Assembly (NCBI GenBank): GCA_029557905.1
Contig: JAKQHR010000069.1
Span: 1-44,238, forward strand
From: Verrucomicrobiota bacterium
GTDB lineage: Bacteria > Verrucomicrobiota > Kiritimatiellia > JAKQHR01
Length of the DNA: 44,238 nucleotides
Direction of reading: 5' to 3'
Each line of letters starts with the position of its first letter. The stretch's first letter is position 1. A program made the position numbers and the translations under genes. Below, in pieces: positions 15,660 through 26,580 of the stretch. The notes beneath the pieces were generated by a model. The model ran no database searches. It saw nothing but the letters and a program-made list of their open reading frames with translations, and was not told the origin of the DNA.

Positions 15660-17891
15660 TTACTTTTCGTGATGGCGGAAGATTTCACTGCGGAAGAAGT
15701 TCACCAGCGCCTGTTTTCGCGCGCGCTCCTTGGCCTGGTGCGGGAGCAGGGCGCGCGGGGGCCATCGCAGGAGGGACATTTCATATTCCATGATTCTGCC
15801 GCAGGCGTTGTCTAGATACCATGCGTACATCAGGCCGAACAGCAGCCCCGGCGGAAGGAATCCTTCGGTGCTGTTCAGATACAAATGCCAGCAGAGGGGA
15901 TCGCGCGGATCGGGGGTCATGCGGGCCAGATTCAGATAGGTCCGCAGCTGTTCGTCGTTCAGGTACGAATGCCGCTGGTTTACGGGCCGGAGACGGATTT
16001 CATACAGCCTTGCCCCGGGATACAGGCCGGCCCGGCCTTCGCGCATGCTGCGGCCTGCAATATACTTCCCGAGCAGCGATTCCCCGAGGGCAATCAGCAG
16101 GTCCTCGCGAAGGCGGGCGGGTTTGGCGAGCAGCTCCTCATGCACCTTGAGGCACTGGTCTTCGGGATCATAGAAGCCGAGAACATTATCCCAGTCGGTG
16201 CTGCGGTGCCACGCCTTCCGGGAGATGACCTTTGCGGCCCGGAAATATTTCAGGTGTTCCGGAAGAATGTCGCGGTTGTCCCACGCCAGATCCAGAAGCA
16301 CCTTCTTCAGGGATGCGGGGCGAAACATCCTGCTGCTCAAAGTCCGCTCAATCTCTGACATATAACGGCAGGGCAGGGGGCTGTGCGGCGATTTTCTCCG
16401 GTTCGGAGCGGCCCCCGGCGACTTGGAGCTTCCTTTTTCCGTGTCACTCCAGTGGAGGGTCTTCCGGGCGAAAAGGATGGTCCGCAGGGCCAGCGCGAAC
16501 TTTCCGGCGTCATGATGAATGACATGCGCCTGCTTCAGCTGGTCGGGCGAAAACAGAGTGGCCTCGACCGGCTGGAAACCCATGGCCGTCACGCGCGCGC
16601 GATCCAGATGGATCGGGCGTTTTCCTTCGAGGGCATAATTGCGGAGGATGTTGCCGGGCATGAGTTCCAGATTGGCGCTCAGCACAAGCTGGAACAGGTC
16701 CCGGGTTCCGCCCGGCACATTGTGATCATAGGCCTCAATCAGTTCGGAAACGCAAAACTCCTGCTTCCCCGTGCGGCTGGAAATATCCGTTTCGCCTTCC
16801 TGTATCCAGAAATTGGCGCCGAGGATTTTCAGCGCCTTTCGGTTGGCCCGGATGGTTTCCGCGATCTGCGCGATCTGCAGAACGGGGATGATGCTGGTGT
16901 ATACACTGCCGGGCGCGATGACAATCATGTCTGCTTCCCGGATGGACTGAAGCACCTCTTTGCTCACAACGGGTGAACCGCTGAACACTGCCGTGAGGCG
17001 TTCGACGGGAAAATTCCTTCGGGCGGAGGCCGATTTGCTCTGTCCGAGCACTTCAACCCCGTTTGCATAACGGAACTTAAGCTGGCCCGGTGTGGATGTG
17101 GCGGGAAGCAGGCTTCCCGGCGTCACGCCGATCAGCCGTGCGACGGCATCCAGCCCCTTTTGTATTTCAGGCATTCCAGGCGGCCGGTCCGTGCGGCCTT
17201 TTGCCGCCTGAAATACGGCGGAAGTCATCAGGAGATTTCCCAGGCAGTGACTGGCGGGTTTGACCGGTGCCCGGGCGCCAAGTGATCTCAGCGCTGCGGC
17301 CAGTTTCCCGGGTACGGCTTCCCGCTGCCTGACCGGAAGAACCAGCAGGGGATCAGCCAGCCGCCGCGCATCAGCGGCTTTCTCGGGAAAGCGATAGTTG
17401 AATATCCGCTGAATGGACTGTACCAGATTGAGGGATTCTTCGCGGCTGATGCGGTAGGTGCTCTGCAGATTCTCGGAGCGGATCAGCGAAACGCAGGATT
17501 TCCGCAGGTCGCCAATGCCGATCATCGGCAGGATTTTCAGCAGGCGTCCGGTGGAGCCGCCGTCATCCGTTGTGCAGACCACCACCTTGAGGTTGGGGAA
17601 TTCCTCTTTCAGTCCCACAAACGGCATTCGCGCCCAGTCTGCGCGCTGGGCGTTCCCTCCGACCACGGTTGAGAGGCCCGTCCCTCCCCCCAGAATGACC
17701 ACCCGGGTTTTGGGACTGCTGAACTGCAGGGCCTTGTTCGCAAGCATTCGCATCCCCGGCGAAACGCGCGAAGAATCCATGTCGGTGTTCATCACAGCCT
17801 CGACCAAATCTTCAACGGGACTCCGGGCTCCCTGCCAGGGCTTGCGGATGGGTCTTGAAATTTTCCCTGCGCGTTTATGATTTGGCTTCAT
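15660..17891 (-). CDS. yvcK: YvcK/CofD-family gluconeogenesis factor with a long C-terminal extension
   Basis: The product has 743 residues, about twice the usual YvcK length. The CofD-type nucleotide fold is clear: RVVILGGGTGLSTVVGG (residues 63-79), VVVCTTDDGGSTGRLL, IGIGDLRKS, FNYRF, HCLGNLL, DMIVIAPGSVYTSIIPVL and the AYDHNVPGG region up to about residue 480. YvcK proteins bind UDP-sugars and affect cell-wall precursor supply and growth on gluconeogenic carbon. Residues from about 510 to 743 form a second region rich in Arg, Leu and Trp with no motif I recognise. An extra segment near residues 170-220 precedes CLGNLL. The start at 17891 is the longest possible; ATGs near residue 34 are alternatives. 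It is divergent from the 17977 gene. Confidence 0.85.
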   Translation of the reverse strand: MKPNHKRAGKISRPIRKPWQGARSPVEDLVEAVMNTDMDSSRVSPGMRMLANKALQFSSPKTRVVILGGGTGLSTVVGGNAQRADWARMPFVGLKEEFPNLKVVVCTTDDGGSTGRLLKILPMIGIGDLRKSCVSLIRSENLQSTYRISREESLNLVQSIQRIFNYRFPEKAADARRLADPLLVLPVRQREAVPGKLAAALRSLGARAPVKPASHCLGNLLMTSAVFQAAKGRTDRPPGMPEIQKGLDAVARLIGVTPGSLLPATSTPGQLKFRYANGVEVLGQSKSASARRNFPVERLTAVFSGSPVVSKEVLQSIREADMIVIAPGSVYTSIIPVLQIAQIAETIRANRKALKILGANFWIQEGETDISSRTGKQEFCVSELIEAYDHNVPGGTRDLFQLVLSANLELMPGNILRNYALEGKRPIHLDRARVTAMGFQPVEATLFSPDQLKQAHVIHHDAGKFALALRTILFARKTLHWSDTEKGSSKSPGAAPNRRKSPHSPLPCRYMSEIERTLSSRMFRPASLKKVLLDLAWDNRDILPEHLKYFRAAKVISRKAWHRSTDWDNVLGFYDPEDQCLKVHEELLAKPARLREDLLIALGESLLGKYIAGRSMREGRAGLYPGARLYEIRLRPVNQRHSYLNDEQLRTYLNLARMTPDPRDPLCWHLYLNSTEGFLPPGLLFGLMYAWYLDNACGRIMEYEMSLLRWPPRALLPHQAKERARKQALVNFFRSEIFRHHEK

Positions 17892-17976
17892 TTATGTTCC
17901 GGATTATTGCTTCAATGTCCGCAGACTATCAGGAAGTGAAATCCATTTCATAGAAAAATATGCGGGGACCGTTGTT

Positions 17977-18885
17977 ATGACGCCGCAGGATGTTGTGAAC
18001 ATATTCAGGGAGTGCGGACCGCAAACCGGCGCGCAGCTGCTGGAGCGCACGCAGATGGAGGCGCTGCCGCTCTGGCAGCTTGTCCGGCGGACGCCCGGTG
18101 TGCGCTTTGAGCTGGCGGGGCGGAGGTATCTCCGGCTGGACCGCGAAGTGGCGGGCTATGCCCGGCTTTCTCCGTCCATTCGCAGGGAATTCCTGACCTA
18201 CACTGTTCTCGGTCTGGAGGATCAGGCCGAAGTCATCAGGACGCGGGCGCAGATGCTGAGACAGGAAATCCGCCGCATCAGCCGGACCAAGTTCAACTTT
18301 GCGAGGGAGACGGTGGTGTCAATCGTCCAGTCACTTCCCCGGTGGGATGTATTGAATGAACGGGTTTGTTTCATCATTGCCGGAGACATCACTTATGACA
18401 TGGCGCACGCGGTTCCCCGTCCCGAAACCAGCACCGGAAGAATGGTGCGGGGATCGGACCTGGACATCATCGCCGTTGCGGAGGACACGGTCCCTCAGGA
18501 GTTCCTGAAAGCGCTGGACGATGCCATCTATGAGCGCAAGCATTTCCTGCTGATGCATCCGGACTATCAGGAGGAAATAGACTACATCGTTAAAAATCTT
18601 TCCAAAGTCCGCGAGCAGCTCGCCTTTGACACCTTCGAAAACATGATCGCGGGAAAGATTCTGGATGAGGGGCAGATGCTCTACGGGAGCACGGCGGTGT
18701 TTGAGTCGGTCAAAAATTTAATGCGGGAGCTTGGCGTATCTGAAAAGATAAATCATCTTGAACAGCAGGCTTCCAGCAACCGTCTGGAAGCGGAATCTGC
18801 GCTCCTCCGTGCCGGCCCGGACTGTTTCGGCAGCGCGTACTACAATCTCTTCTACACACGCGAAGAGGGCGACGAAATATACTGA
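17977..18885 (+). CDS. Unknown protein with winged-helix-like N-terminus and nucleotidyltransferase-like motif
   Basis: The product has 302 residues. The first 75 resemble a helix-turn-helix (VVNIFRECGPQTGAQLLERT, then a basic wing AGRRYLRLDREV). After a helical linker comes a mixed alpha/beta part with MVRGSDLDIIAVAED, which fits the G-S-x-x-D-x-D metal-binding strand of nucleotidyltransferases, and a later EEIDYIV that could give the third carboxylate. I do not recognise the family and the assignment is tentative. It is transcribed divergently from yvcK across an 85-bp gap and ends base-to-base with the convergent nagB. Possible roles are small-molecule or RNA nucleotidyl transfer, or regulation. 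Confidence 0.6.
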   Translation: MTPQDVVNIFRECGPQTGAQLLERTQMEALPLWQLVRRTPGVRFELAGRRYLRLDREVAGYARLSPSIRREFLTYTVLGLEDQAEVIRTRAQMLRQEIRRISRTKFNFARETVVSIVQSLPRWDVLNERVCFIIAGDITYDMAHAVPRPETSTGRMVRGSDLDIIAVAEDTVPQEFLKALDDAIYERKHFLLMHPDYQEEIDYIVKNLSKVREQLAFDTFENMIAGKILDEGQMLYGSTAVFESVKNLMRELGVSEKINHLEQQASSNRLEAESALLRAGPDCFGSAYYNLFYTREEGDEIY

Positions 18886-19914
18886 TCAGCCCATCAGGCC
18901 GGTTTCGGGATTTCTGGAGAATTTCAGGTCGGCCACGCGCACAGAGGCTTTTTGTGAGCTGATATCTTCCAGTCCAATGCCGCGTTTCCGGAGTTCATCG
19001 GCGTGATCCAGAATCCCGGCCGCTGCCTCGCGGTCCAGCACAAAGATCATCCGCCCGCCGTTTTCCGACAGGGTGTGGCCGTACGAAATGGGCACGGAGC
19101 AGTCCGGCTCCATCAGCAGCGCGTCGGCCACGGCGTCCGTCTTGCGCTTTCCGTTGGCAAGCAGCAGCACGGTGCGCGCCCTGTAGATCAGCAAAGCACC
19201 CATGGATACCGCATAAAGAGGACTCTCCTCCCGGGTGGCAAAATGGCCGTCGGTTACCGCATTGGCGATGGTGTTGTCATCCAGCTTGACGAGCAGCATC
19301 GGATTGTTTTCAAAGGGAATGCCGGCCTCGTGAAACCCGACGTGGCCGCGGCCTCCGACGCCGACGATGTGAAGATCAATGCCGCCCTGCTTTTTGATTT
19401 TGGCCGCATAGGCATCCAGAATTTCCTTCTGAATCCAGCGCAGATATTCGGATTTTGCATCCGTGCCAATCTTCACGGCCTTGCCCTTGTCGGCTCCCTG
19501 CAGAGACCAGTCGGAGGGATGGGCTTTCATTTCAGCCGCGAAGCGGTCCTGGTCAATCAGCGTGCCCCAGGGCACATTTGTTTCCCGGAACTTTTTCTGC
19601 AGCAGGCCGAAAAGCTCCTGAATCATGAAGCAGCTGTAACTCTCCTTGTGAAGGGCGCGCTGCTGGGCGTTTTCGCCGGGCAGCCCGACATATTCATCGA
19701 GATTGAAGCTGGTGACTGCAGAGGCGTCGAACGCGCCGGCGTTGGCGGCCTTTGCCAGATGCTTGTAGAGGCCGGTTGGCGAACTGCCGGTGGCCAGTCC
19801 CAGCGCATAAGATGATTTCCTTGCAACAACCTGGCGAATGTCTTCTGCAACAAGGCCGGCGGCGACTTCGCTCATGTGATCGAAGTCGCGGGTGACAATA
19901 ACCTGAAAAGGCAT
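18886..19914 (-). CDS. nagB: Glucosamine-6-phosphate deaminase family protein
   Basis: The product has 342 residues, longer than the usual 240-270. NagB converts glucosamine-6-phosphate to fructose-6-phosphate and ammonia. Family features are LGLATGSSPTGLYKHL (phosphate loop), SFNLDEYVGL with the catalytic Asp, GVGGRGHVGFHEAG around the ring-opening His, and SMGALLIYRARTVLLLANG. Two things differ from the classic enzymes: the triad Asp/Asn in GxGx(D/N)GH is Arg here, and FNEP is FHEA. An approximately 50-residue insertion lies before the GVGG loop. The ATG at 19914 is chosen because GGAGGGAA precedes it; the longer form to 19959 would overlap glmM. It lies 19 bp downstream of glmM and is probably co-transcribed with it. 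Confidence 0.85.
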   Translation of the reverse strand: MPFQVIVTRDFDHMSEVAAGLVAEDIRQVVARKSSYALGLATGSSPTGLYKHLAKAANAGAFDASAVTSFNLDEYVGLPGENAQQRALHKESYSCFMIQELFGLLQKKFRETNVPWGTLIDQDRFAAEMKAHPSDWSLQGADKGKAVKIGTDAKSEYLRWIQKEILDAYAAKIKKQGGIDLHIVGVGGRGHVGFHEAGIPFENNPMLLVKLDDNTIANAVTDGHFATREESPLYAVSMGALLIYRARTVLLLANGKRKTDAVADALLMEPDCSVPISYGHTLSENGGRMIFVLDREAAAGILDHADELRKRGIGLEDISSQKASVRVADLKFSRNPETGLMG

Positions 19915-19933
19915 GATGAATTCCCTCCGCGGT

Positions 19934-21286
19934 TCAGCCAATGCTCTTTTTGACGACATCCACGAGCATGGCGGTCAGCCGGTCGGTCATTTCCTGCGTG
20001 GGGCCCTCGACCATCACACGGCACATGGACTGTGTGCCGGAATAGCGGATGAGCACGCGCCCCTTGTCCTTGAGTTCCGCTTCAGCTTTTTTGATTCCTT
20101 CCTGAATTTCGGGAATCTTCTCGATCGGCGGCTTGGATTTGACTTCCACGTTGATCATTTTCTGCGGGGCCATTTTCATGATTTTTGCCAGTTTGGACAG
20201 AGGCTGGCTGTAGTGCCGCATGGCCGAGAGGAGCTGGAGCGCGGAAATAATTCCGTCGCCGGTGGTGTGGTGATTCAGGAAAATCAGGTGACCCGAGGCC
20301 TCGCCGCCGAGCACGGCGCCTTTTTTCTGCATCATTTCCAGCACATAGCGGTCGCCCACCTTGCTCGCGCCCGATTCAATGCCCAGTTCCTTCAAGGCGA
20401 TGAAGAATCCGAAATTGCTCATCACCGTAGAAATCAGAAGGTTGTTTTTGAGCAGGCCCAGTTCCTTGTACATCTTCCCGCAGATGGCCATGATGTGGTC
20501 GCCGGTGATCTCCTCCCCGGTTTCGTCCACGGCGATGAAGCGGTCCCCGTCGCCGTCGAACGCGATGCCGATATCGGCCTTGATCTCGCGCACCCTGGCG
20601 CTCAGGTCCTGTGTGTGCTGCGATCCGCAGCGGTCATTGATGTTGAGACCGTTCGGCTCGCAGTGGATGGCGGTCACCTCCGCGCCGAGTTCGGAAAAGA
20701 TGGTGGGCGCGGCCTTGTAGGTGGCGCCGTTGGCGCAGTCCATGGCAATCTTCATTCCCTCCAGCGTCATGCTTTCGGGAAATGTGTTCTTGCAGAACAC
20801 AATGTAGCGCCCCATGGCGTCGTCAATGCGCTTGGCCTTGCCGATCTCTCCGGCGGTAGGGCGGATATCCTTGATGTGGTCGGTGGTGATCAGGCGTTCG
20901 ATCTCGTCCTCCTCTGCGTCGGGCAGCTTGAAGCCGTCGCGCGAGAAAATCTTGATGCCGTTGTCCTGGTAGGGGTTGTGGGAGGCGGAAATCACCAGGC
21001 CCGCGTCGGCGCGCATGCTGCGGGTAATGAAGGCGATGCCGGGCGTGCTCATGGGGCCGACCAGCAGGACATCCACGCCCATCGAGCAGATGCCGGCCGT
21101 GAGGGCGGATTCCAGCATATAGCAGCTGATGCGCGTGTCCTTGCCGATCACAATCGTGTGCCGGCGGCCCTTGTGCTTCTTGCAGACATAGGCGGTTGCG
21201 CGGCCGATCTGCAGGGCCATCTCGGCGGTCATGGGGTGAACATTTGCGACGCCTCGCACACCATCGGTTCCAAACATGCGTTCCAT
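19934..21286 (-). CDS. glmM: Phosphoglucosamine mutase
   Basis: GlmM interconverts glucosamine-6- and 1-phosphate on the route to UDP-GlcNAc and peptidoglycan. The 450-residue product has FGTDGVRGVAN at the start, the phosphoserine loop GLVISASHNPYQDNGIK, the metal loop IAFDGDGDRFIAVDE, the sugar loop GGEASGHLIF and the C-terminal phosphate loop IRYSGTQSMCRVMVEG. The usual RYSGTEP/N reads RYSGTQS here. The ATG at 21286 follows AAGGAGAG; the upstream in-frame TTG is part of that ribosome-binding site. It is followed by nagB, so biosynthetic and catabolic amino-sugar steps sit in one operon. Confidence 0.95.
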   Translation of the reverse strand: MERMFGTDGVRGVANVHPMTAEMALQIGRATAYVCKKHKGRRHTIVIGKDTRISCYMLESALTAGICSMGVDVLLVGPMSTPGIAFITRSMRADAGLVISASHNPYQDNGIKIFSRDGFKLPDAEEDEIERLITTDHIKDIRPTAGEIGKAKRIDDAMGRYIVFCKNTFPESMTLEGMKIAMDCANGATYKAAPTIFSELGAEVTAIHCEPNGLNINDRCGSQHTQDLSARVREIKADIGIAFDGDGDRFIAVDETGEEITGDHIMAICGKMYKELGLLKNNLLISTVMSNFGFFIALKELGIESGASKVGDRYVLEMMQKKGAVLGGEASGHLIFLNHHTTGDGIISALQLLSAMRHYSQPLSKLAKIMKMAPQKMINVEVKSKPPIEKIPEIQEGIKKAEAELKDKGRVLIRYSGTQSMCRVMVEGPTQEMTDRLTAMLVDVVKKSIG

Positions 21287-21383
21287 GTATTCCTCTCCTT
21301 TCAATCAAATTCAGAAGCGAATCTACAATCACCTGCCGCGAAAAAACAGAGAATCTTTCACTGAAAATAAAAAAGTGCTTCCG

Positions 21384-21416
21384 CAACCCCGGCGGCGCAG
21401 CGGCCCCGCCGGGTTG
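21384..21416. other. GC-rich hairpin between glmM and ppdK
   Basis: CAACCC-C-GGCGG (21384-21395) pairs with CCGCC-GGGTTG (21406-21416) with one bulged C and a loop of about ten bases. It lies about 100 bp upstream of glmM, 47 bp upstream of the ppdK -35 element and 144 bp upstream of the ppdK start. On the minus strand a T-rich run follows about nine bases later, so it might be a leader attenuator for glmM. Nothing else in 21287-21559 looks coding. Confidence 0.4.
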
Positions 21417-21462
21417 TCCTTCGTATTCCGGGCGCATGGATGGGCTGTTTTTCGGTTGGCGC

Positions 21463-21490
21463 TTGACTCTGGGATGGGGTCTGTTAGCAT
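21463..21490 (+). promoter_or_regulatory. Probable sigma-70 promoter of ppdK
   Basis: TTGACT (21463-21468), a 16-bp spacer and TAGCAT (21485-21490) lie about 70 bp before the ppdK start. Each hexamer has four or five consensus matches. Confidence 0.55.
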
Positions 21491-21559
21491 GCGCGCGGTT
21501 TAAGAGTGACGTGATTCAAGCGTTTGAACCCTGATAAACAGACATAGGAGTTGTCTAGC

Positions 21560-24319
<2,760 letters not shown>

Positions 24320-24337
24320 TCGCGACAGGCTGAAACG

Positions 24338-24370
24338 GCGGGCGGGAAGCAGTTCCCGCCCGCTTTTTTT
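24338..24370 (+). terminator. Intrinsic terminator after ppdK
   Basis: An 11-bp perfect stem, GCGGGCGGGAA (24338-24348) and TTCCCGCCCGC (24353-24363), with loop GCAG is followed by seven T residues. Confidence 0.92.
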
Positions 24371-24400
24371 CCGGAACCGGTCGGCCGGGCAAAGCTTCAC

Positions 24401-24429
24401 TTGATTTCGGCGGGGCACTTTGACAAGAT
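24401..24429 (+). promoter_or_regulatory. Possible promoter of the sigma factor gene
   Basis: TTGATT (24401-24406), a 17-bp spacer and CAAGAT (24424-24429) lie 40 bp before the ATG. The -10 match is weak. An overlapping TTGACA at 24420-24425 is an alternative -35 without a good -10. Confidence 0.35.
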
Positions 24430-24468
24430 GCATCCTCAAAACAGCAGTGAGGTTCTGGGATTTGAGTT

Positions 24469-25305
24469 ATGCCGGACATTGATCATACAGTGACGATATA
24501 CATGCGCGAAATCGGCACCACTCCTCTGCTCAGCAGGGAGGAGGAGGTCAAGCTGGCCAAACGCATCAAGAAGAAGGATGCGGCTGCCCGCGACCTGATG
24601 ATCCGAGCCAACCTGCGGCTGGTGGTCAAGATTGCCCGCGACTATGCCTCCTACGGCCTTCCGCTGCTGGACCTGATTTCCGAAGGCAACATCGGCCTGA
24701 TGAAGGCCGTCGAGCGTTTTGACCCCAAAAAGGGCGGCAAGCTGAGCACCTATGCCGCGTGGTGGATCAAGCAGGCCATCAAGCGGGCGCTGGCCAATCA
24801 GAGCAAAACCATCCGCCTGCCGGCGCACATGGTGGATAAAATCGCGCGCCTGCGCCGGGCGGAGCACGAGCTCACCGAGCATCTCAACCGCGCCCCGACG
24901 AATGAGGAGCTCGCGGCCCGGCTGGATGTGTCGGCGGCCGATGTCGAAACCTGGAAGACGGTCGCCCTGCGGCCCGCCTCCCTGGATGCGCCCCTGAGCG
25001 ATGACGGCGGCTCCATCAGCCAGCTGGTCAGTGACGACCGCGTGCAGACGCCCTACGAGGAACTCAACGACAAGCAGCTCCAGACTGAAATGGAGGCGTG
25101 CCTTGAGCATCTGGATGCCCGCGAGCGGGACATTCTGAAATACCGCTACGGACTGGGCGGCGTGGAGGCGGAGACGCTCGAGCAGGTGGGCGAGCGCTTC
25201 AATATCACGCGTGAAAGGGTGCGCCAGATTCAGAACAGCGCGGTGAAGAAGCTTCGAAACATGATGGATGGCAGTCCCGACGAGGATGCGGAGGCGGAAG
25301 CATGA
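24469..25305 (+). CDS. Sigma-70 family RNA polymerase sigma factor (RpoD/RpoS-type, short)
   Basis: The 278-residue product contains region 1.2 (TVTIYMREIGTTPLLSREEEVKLAKRI), region 2 (MIRANLRLVVKIARDYASYGLPLLDLISEGNIGLMKAVERFDP and the -10 reading STYAAWWIKQAIKRALANQ), region 3 and region 4 with GLGGVEAETLEQVGERFNITRERVRQIQ as the -35 helix-turn-helix. Region 1.1 is missing, and the protein is shorter than most primary sigmas, so a group 2 factor is likely. It could also be the main sigma factor, since some lineages have short RpoD. The tail is acidic. Its TGA overlaps the apt ATG by four bases, so apt is translationally coupled to it. Confidence 0.92.
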   Translation: MPDIDHTVTIYMREIGTTPLLSREEEVKLAKRIKKKDAAARDLMIRANLRLVVKIARDYASYGLPLLDLISEGNIGLMKAVERFDPKKGGKLSTYAAWWIKQAIKRALANQSKTIRLPAHMVDKIARLRRAEHELTEHLNRAPTNEELAARLDVSAADVETWKTVALRPASLDAPLSDDGGSISQLVSDDRVQTPYEELNDKQLQTEMEACLEHLDARERDILKYRYGLGGVEAETLEQVGERFNITRERVRQIQNSAVKKLRNMMDGSPDEDAEAEA

Positions 25306-25823
25306 GTCTGGATGCGGTGAAAAAAGCCATTCGCGATGTTCCCGATTTCCCCGAAAAGGGAATCATCTTCAAGGACATCACGCCGGTGCTGAACGATCCC
25401 GAACTGTTCAGGACCGTGGTGAAGGAATTTGCGGCCCGGTATAAAGACCGCGGCATTGATAAAATCGCGGCCGTGGAATCGCGCGGGTTCATTTTCGGTT
25501 CGGCCCTGGCCTGCGAACTGGGCGCGGGACTGGTGCCCGTGCGCAAGAAGGGCAAGCTCCCCGCAGAGACCATCGAAGCATCCTATGCGCTGGAATACGG
25601 CACGGCCACGCTCGAAATCCATACCGATGCCATCCGCAAAGGCGAGCGCGTGCTGATCATTGATGATCTTCTGGCCACCGGCGGAACGGCGGAAGCCACG
25701 GCCTCGATGGTGAAAAAACTGGGCGGCGACATTGTCGAGATCGCCTTCCTCATTGAACTGGCTTTCCTGAAAGGCCGCGACAGGCTCGCGGGCTGTCAGG
25801 TCTTTGCTCCGATTGTCTACTGA
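25302..25823 (+). CDS. apt: Adenine phosphoribosyltransferase
   Basis: The 173-residue purine-salvage enzyme makes AMP from adenine and PRPP. IRDVPDFPEKGIIFKDITPVL at the N-terminus is the Apt hallmark. AAVESRGFIFGSALA, VPVRKKGKLPAETIEASYALEYG and the PRPP loop VLIIDDLLATGGTAEA (about residues 112-127) follow. It overlaps the sigma factor gene by four bases and the following gene by one base. Length is typical. Confidence 0.97.
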   Translation: MSLDAVKKAIRDVPDFPEKGIIFKDITPVLNDPELFRTVVKEFAARYKDRGIDKIAAVESRGFIFGSALACELGAGLVPVRKKGKLPAETIEASYALEYGTATLEIHTDAIRKGERVLIIDDLLATGGTAEATASMVKKLGGDIVEIAFLIELAFLKGRDRLAGCQVFAPIVY

Positions 25824-26335
25824 TGCGCGCGGCGGCCGGACGGCGGATGGACTGGCGCATCCCGATGATCTCTCTTTTCATTGGGCTGTCCTGCGCGCTG
25901 GCGGACGGAAGCGTTCCGGCTGAGCAGGGAAGCATTGAATGGTTCATTGAGGCGGTGCGGCGCCTTCCCCCGGACGAACCGGTTGAGGGCCGCCGGCCCG
26001 GATACAACAAATACCAGACTCAAAAAGATCACTGGCTGGGCTGGCTGGAGGCAAAAGAGAACACCGGCACCTATCTTCGCAAAACCGCGCCGGGGCGCGA
26101 CGCCCGCTGGGTCTACAACCACATCGTTGAGCCCAAAATGCTCTTGTGGCTCATCCGCGCATCCGGTGTCCGTCCGGAGCTGGTTCAGGCCGCTGCGCGT
26201 GCCGCCGAGGGGGCTTCGTCCCTCGCGGGCAAATCGGCCGCCATTCGCCGGCAGGTGCCATGGCCGGAAGTGGCCGCCGCGCTGACGGCGTTCAAATCGG
26301 AACCGGACGAAGGACTGCTGCCCTCTGTAAAGTGA
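25823..26335 (+). CDS. Small secreted protein of unknown function
   Basis: The 170-residue product has a probable signal peptide (basic MRAAAGRRMDWR, hydrophobic IPMISLFIGLSCALA, cleavage near ADG). If the ATG at 25847 (MDWRIP) is used, the signal is shorter and more typical. The mature part is helical, with conserved-looking KYQTQKDHWLGWLEAKENTGTYLRK and WVYNHIVEPKMLLWLI. No enzyme motif is seen. The start codon shares one base with the apt stop, so it is coupled to apt and the sigma factor gene. No family recognised; export to the periplasm is inferred. Confidence 0.7.
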   Translation: MRAAAGRRMDWRIPMISLFIGLSCALADGSVPAEQGSIEWFIEAVRRLPPDEPVEGRRPGYNKYQTQKDHWLGWLEAKENTGTYLRKTAPGRDARWVYNHIVEPKMLLWLIRASGVRPELVQAAARAAEGASSLAGKSAAIRRQVPWPEVAAALTAFKSEPDEGLLPSVK

Positions 26336-26362
26336 TCGCGGCGTTTTTGCCGGCATGTGAGG

Positions 26363-26535
26363 AAAGCCTCAAAAACCGTGAAAAACGGATAAAAACGGCC
26401 AAAAATGGCCAAAAAACACGAAAAAACAGCCAAAAACTGCCAAAAAACGCTCAAAAACACCAAAAAATGGCTCAAACGGCCGAAAAAACTGCAAAATCGC
26501 AAAAAAAGCGAAAATTTCGAAAAACGGGGAAAAAA
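26363..26535. repeat. Array of helically phased A-tracts (predicted curved DNA), copy 1
   Basis: Runs of four to seven A start at 26371, 26381, 26391, 26401, 26411, 26421, 26432, 26442, 26453 and 26462. Less regular ones follow at 26483, 26494, 26501, 26511, 26520 and 26530. The 9-11 bp spacing matches the helical repeat, the textbook signature of intrinsic curvature. Spacers are short and mostly GCC/CGG/CAC words. It shares its opening 13-mer (26363-26375) and a 17-mer (26453-26469) with a second array at 39907-39981. Confidence 0.85.
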
Positions 26536-26560
26536 CGGGGCCAAACAGCGGCCGGGATAA

Positions 26561-26580
26561 ATAGTACTAAAATAGTACTA
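26561..26580. promoter_or_regulatory. Twin TAGTACTA palindromes upstream of mreB
   Basis: ATAGTACTA occurs at 26561-26569 and again at 26572-26580, 11 bp apart (one helical turn). Each core TAGTACTA is a perfect 8-bp palindrome. The arrangement is that of two half-operators on one DNA face; no regulator can be named. Confidence 0.5.

Noticed and set aside
19913-21364. 483-codon plus-strand frame opposite glmM
   Set aside because: Antisense shadow; rich in His/Gly/Val without domains, while glmM is complete on the other strand.
26363-26535. CRISPR array or variable tandem repeat coding region
   Set aside because: Units of 10-11 bp with no conserved repeat/spacer structure; explained better by phased A-tracts.
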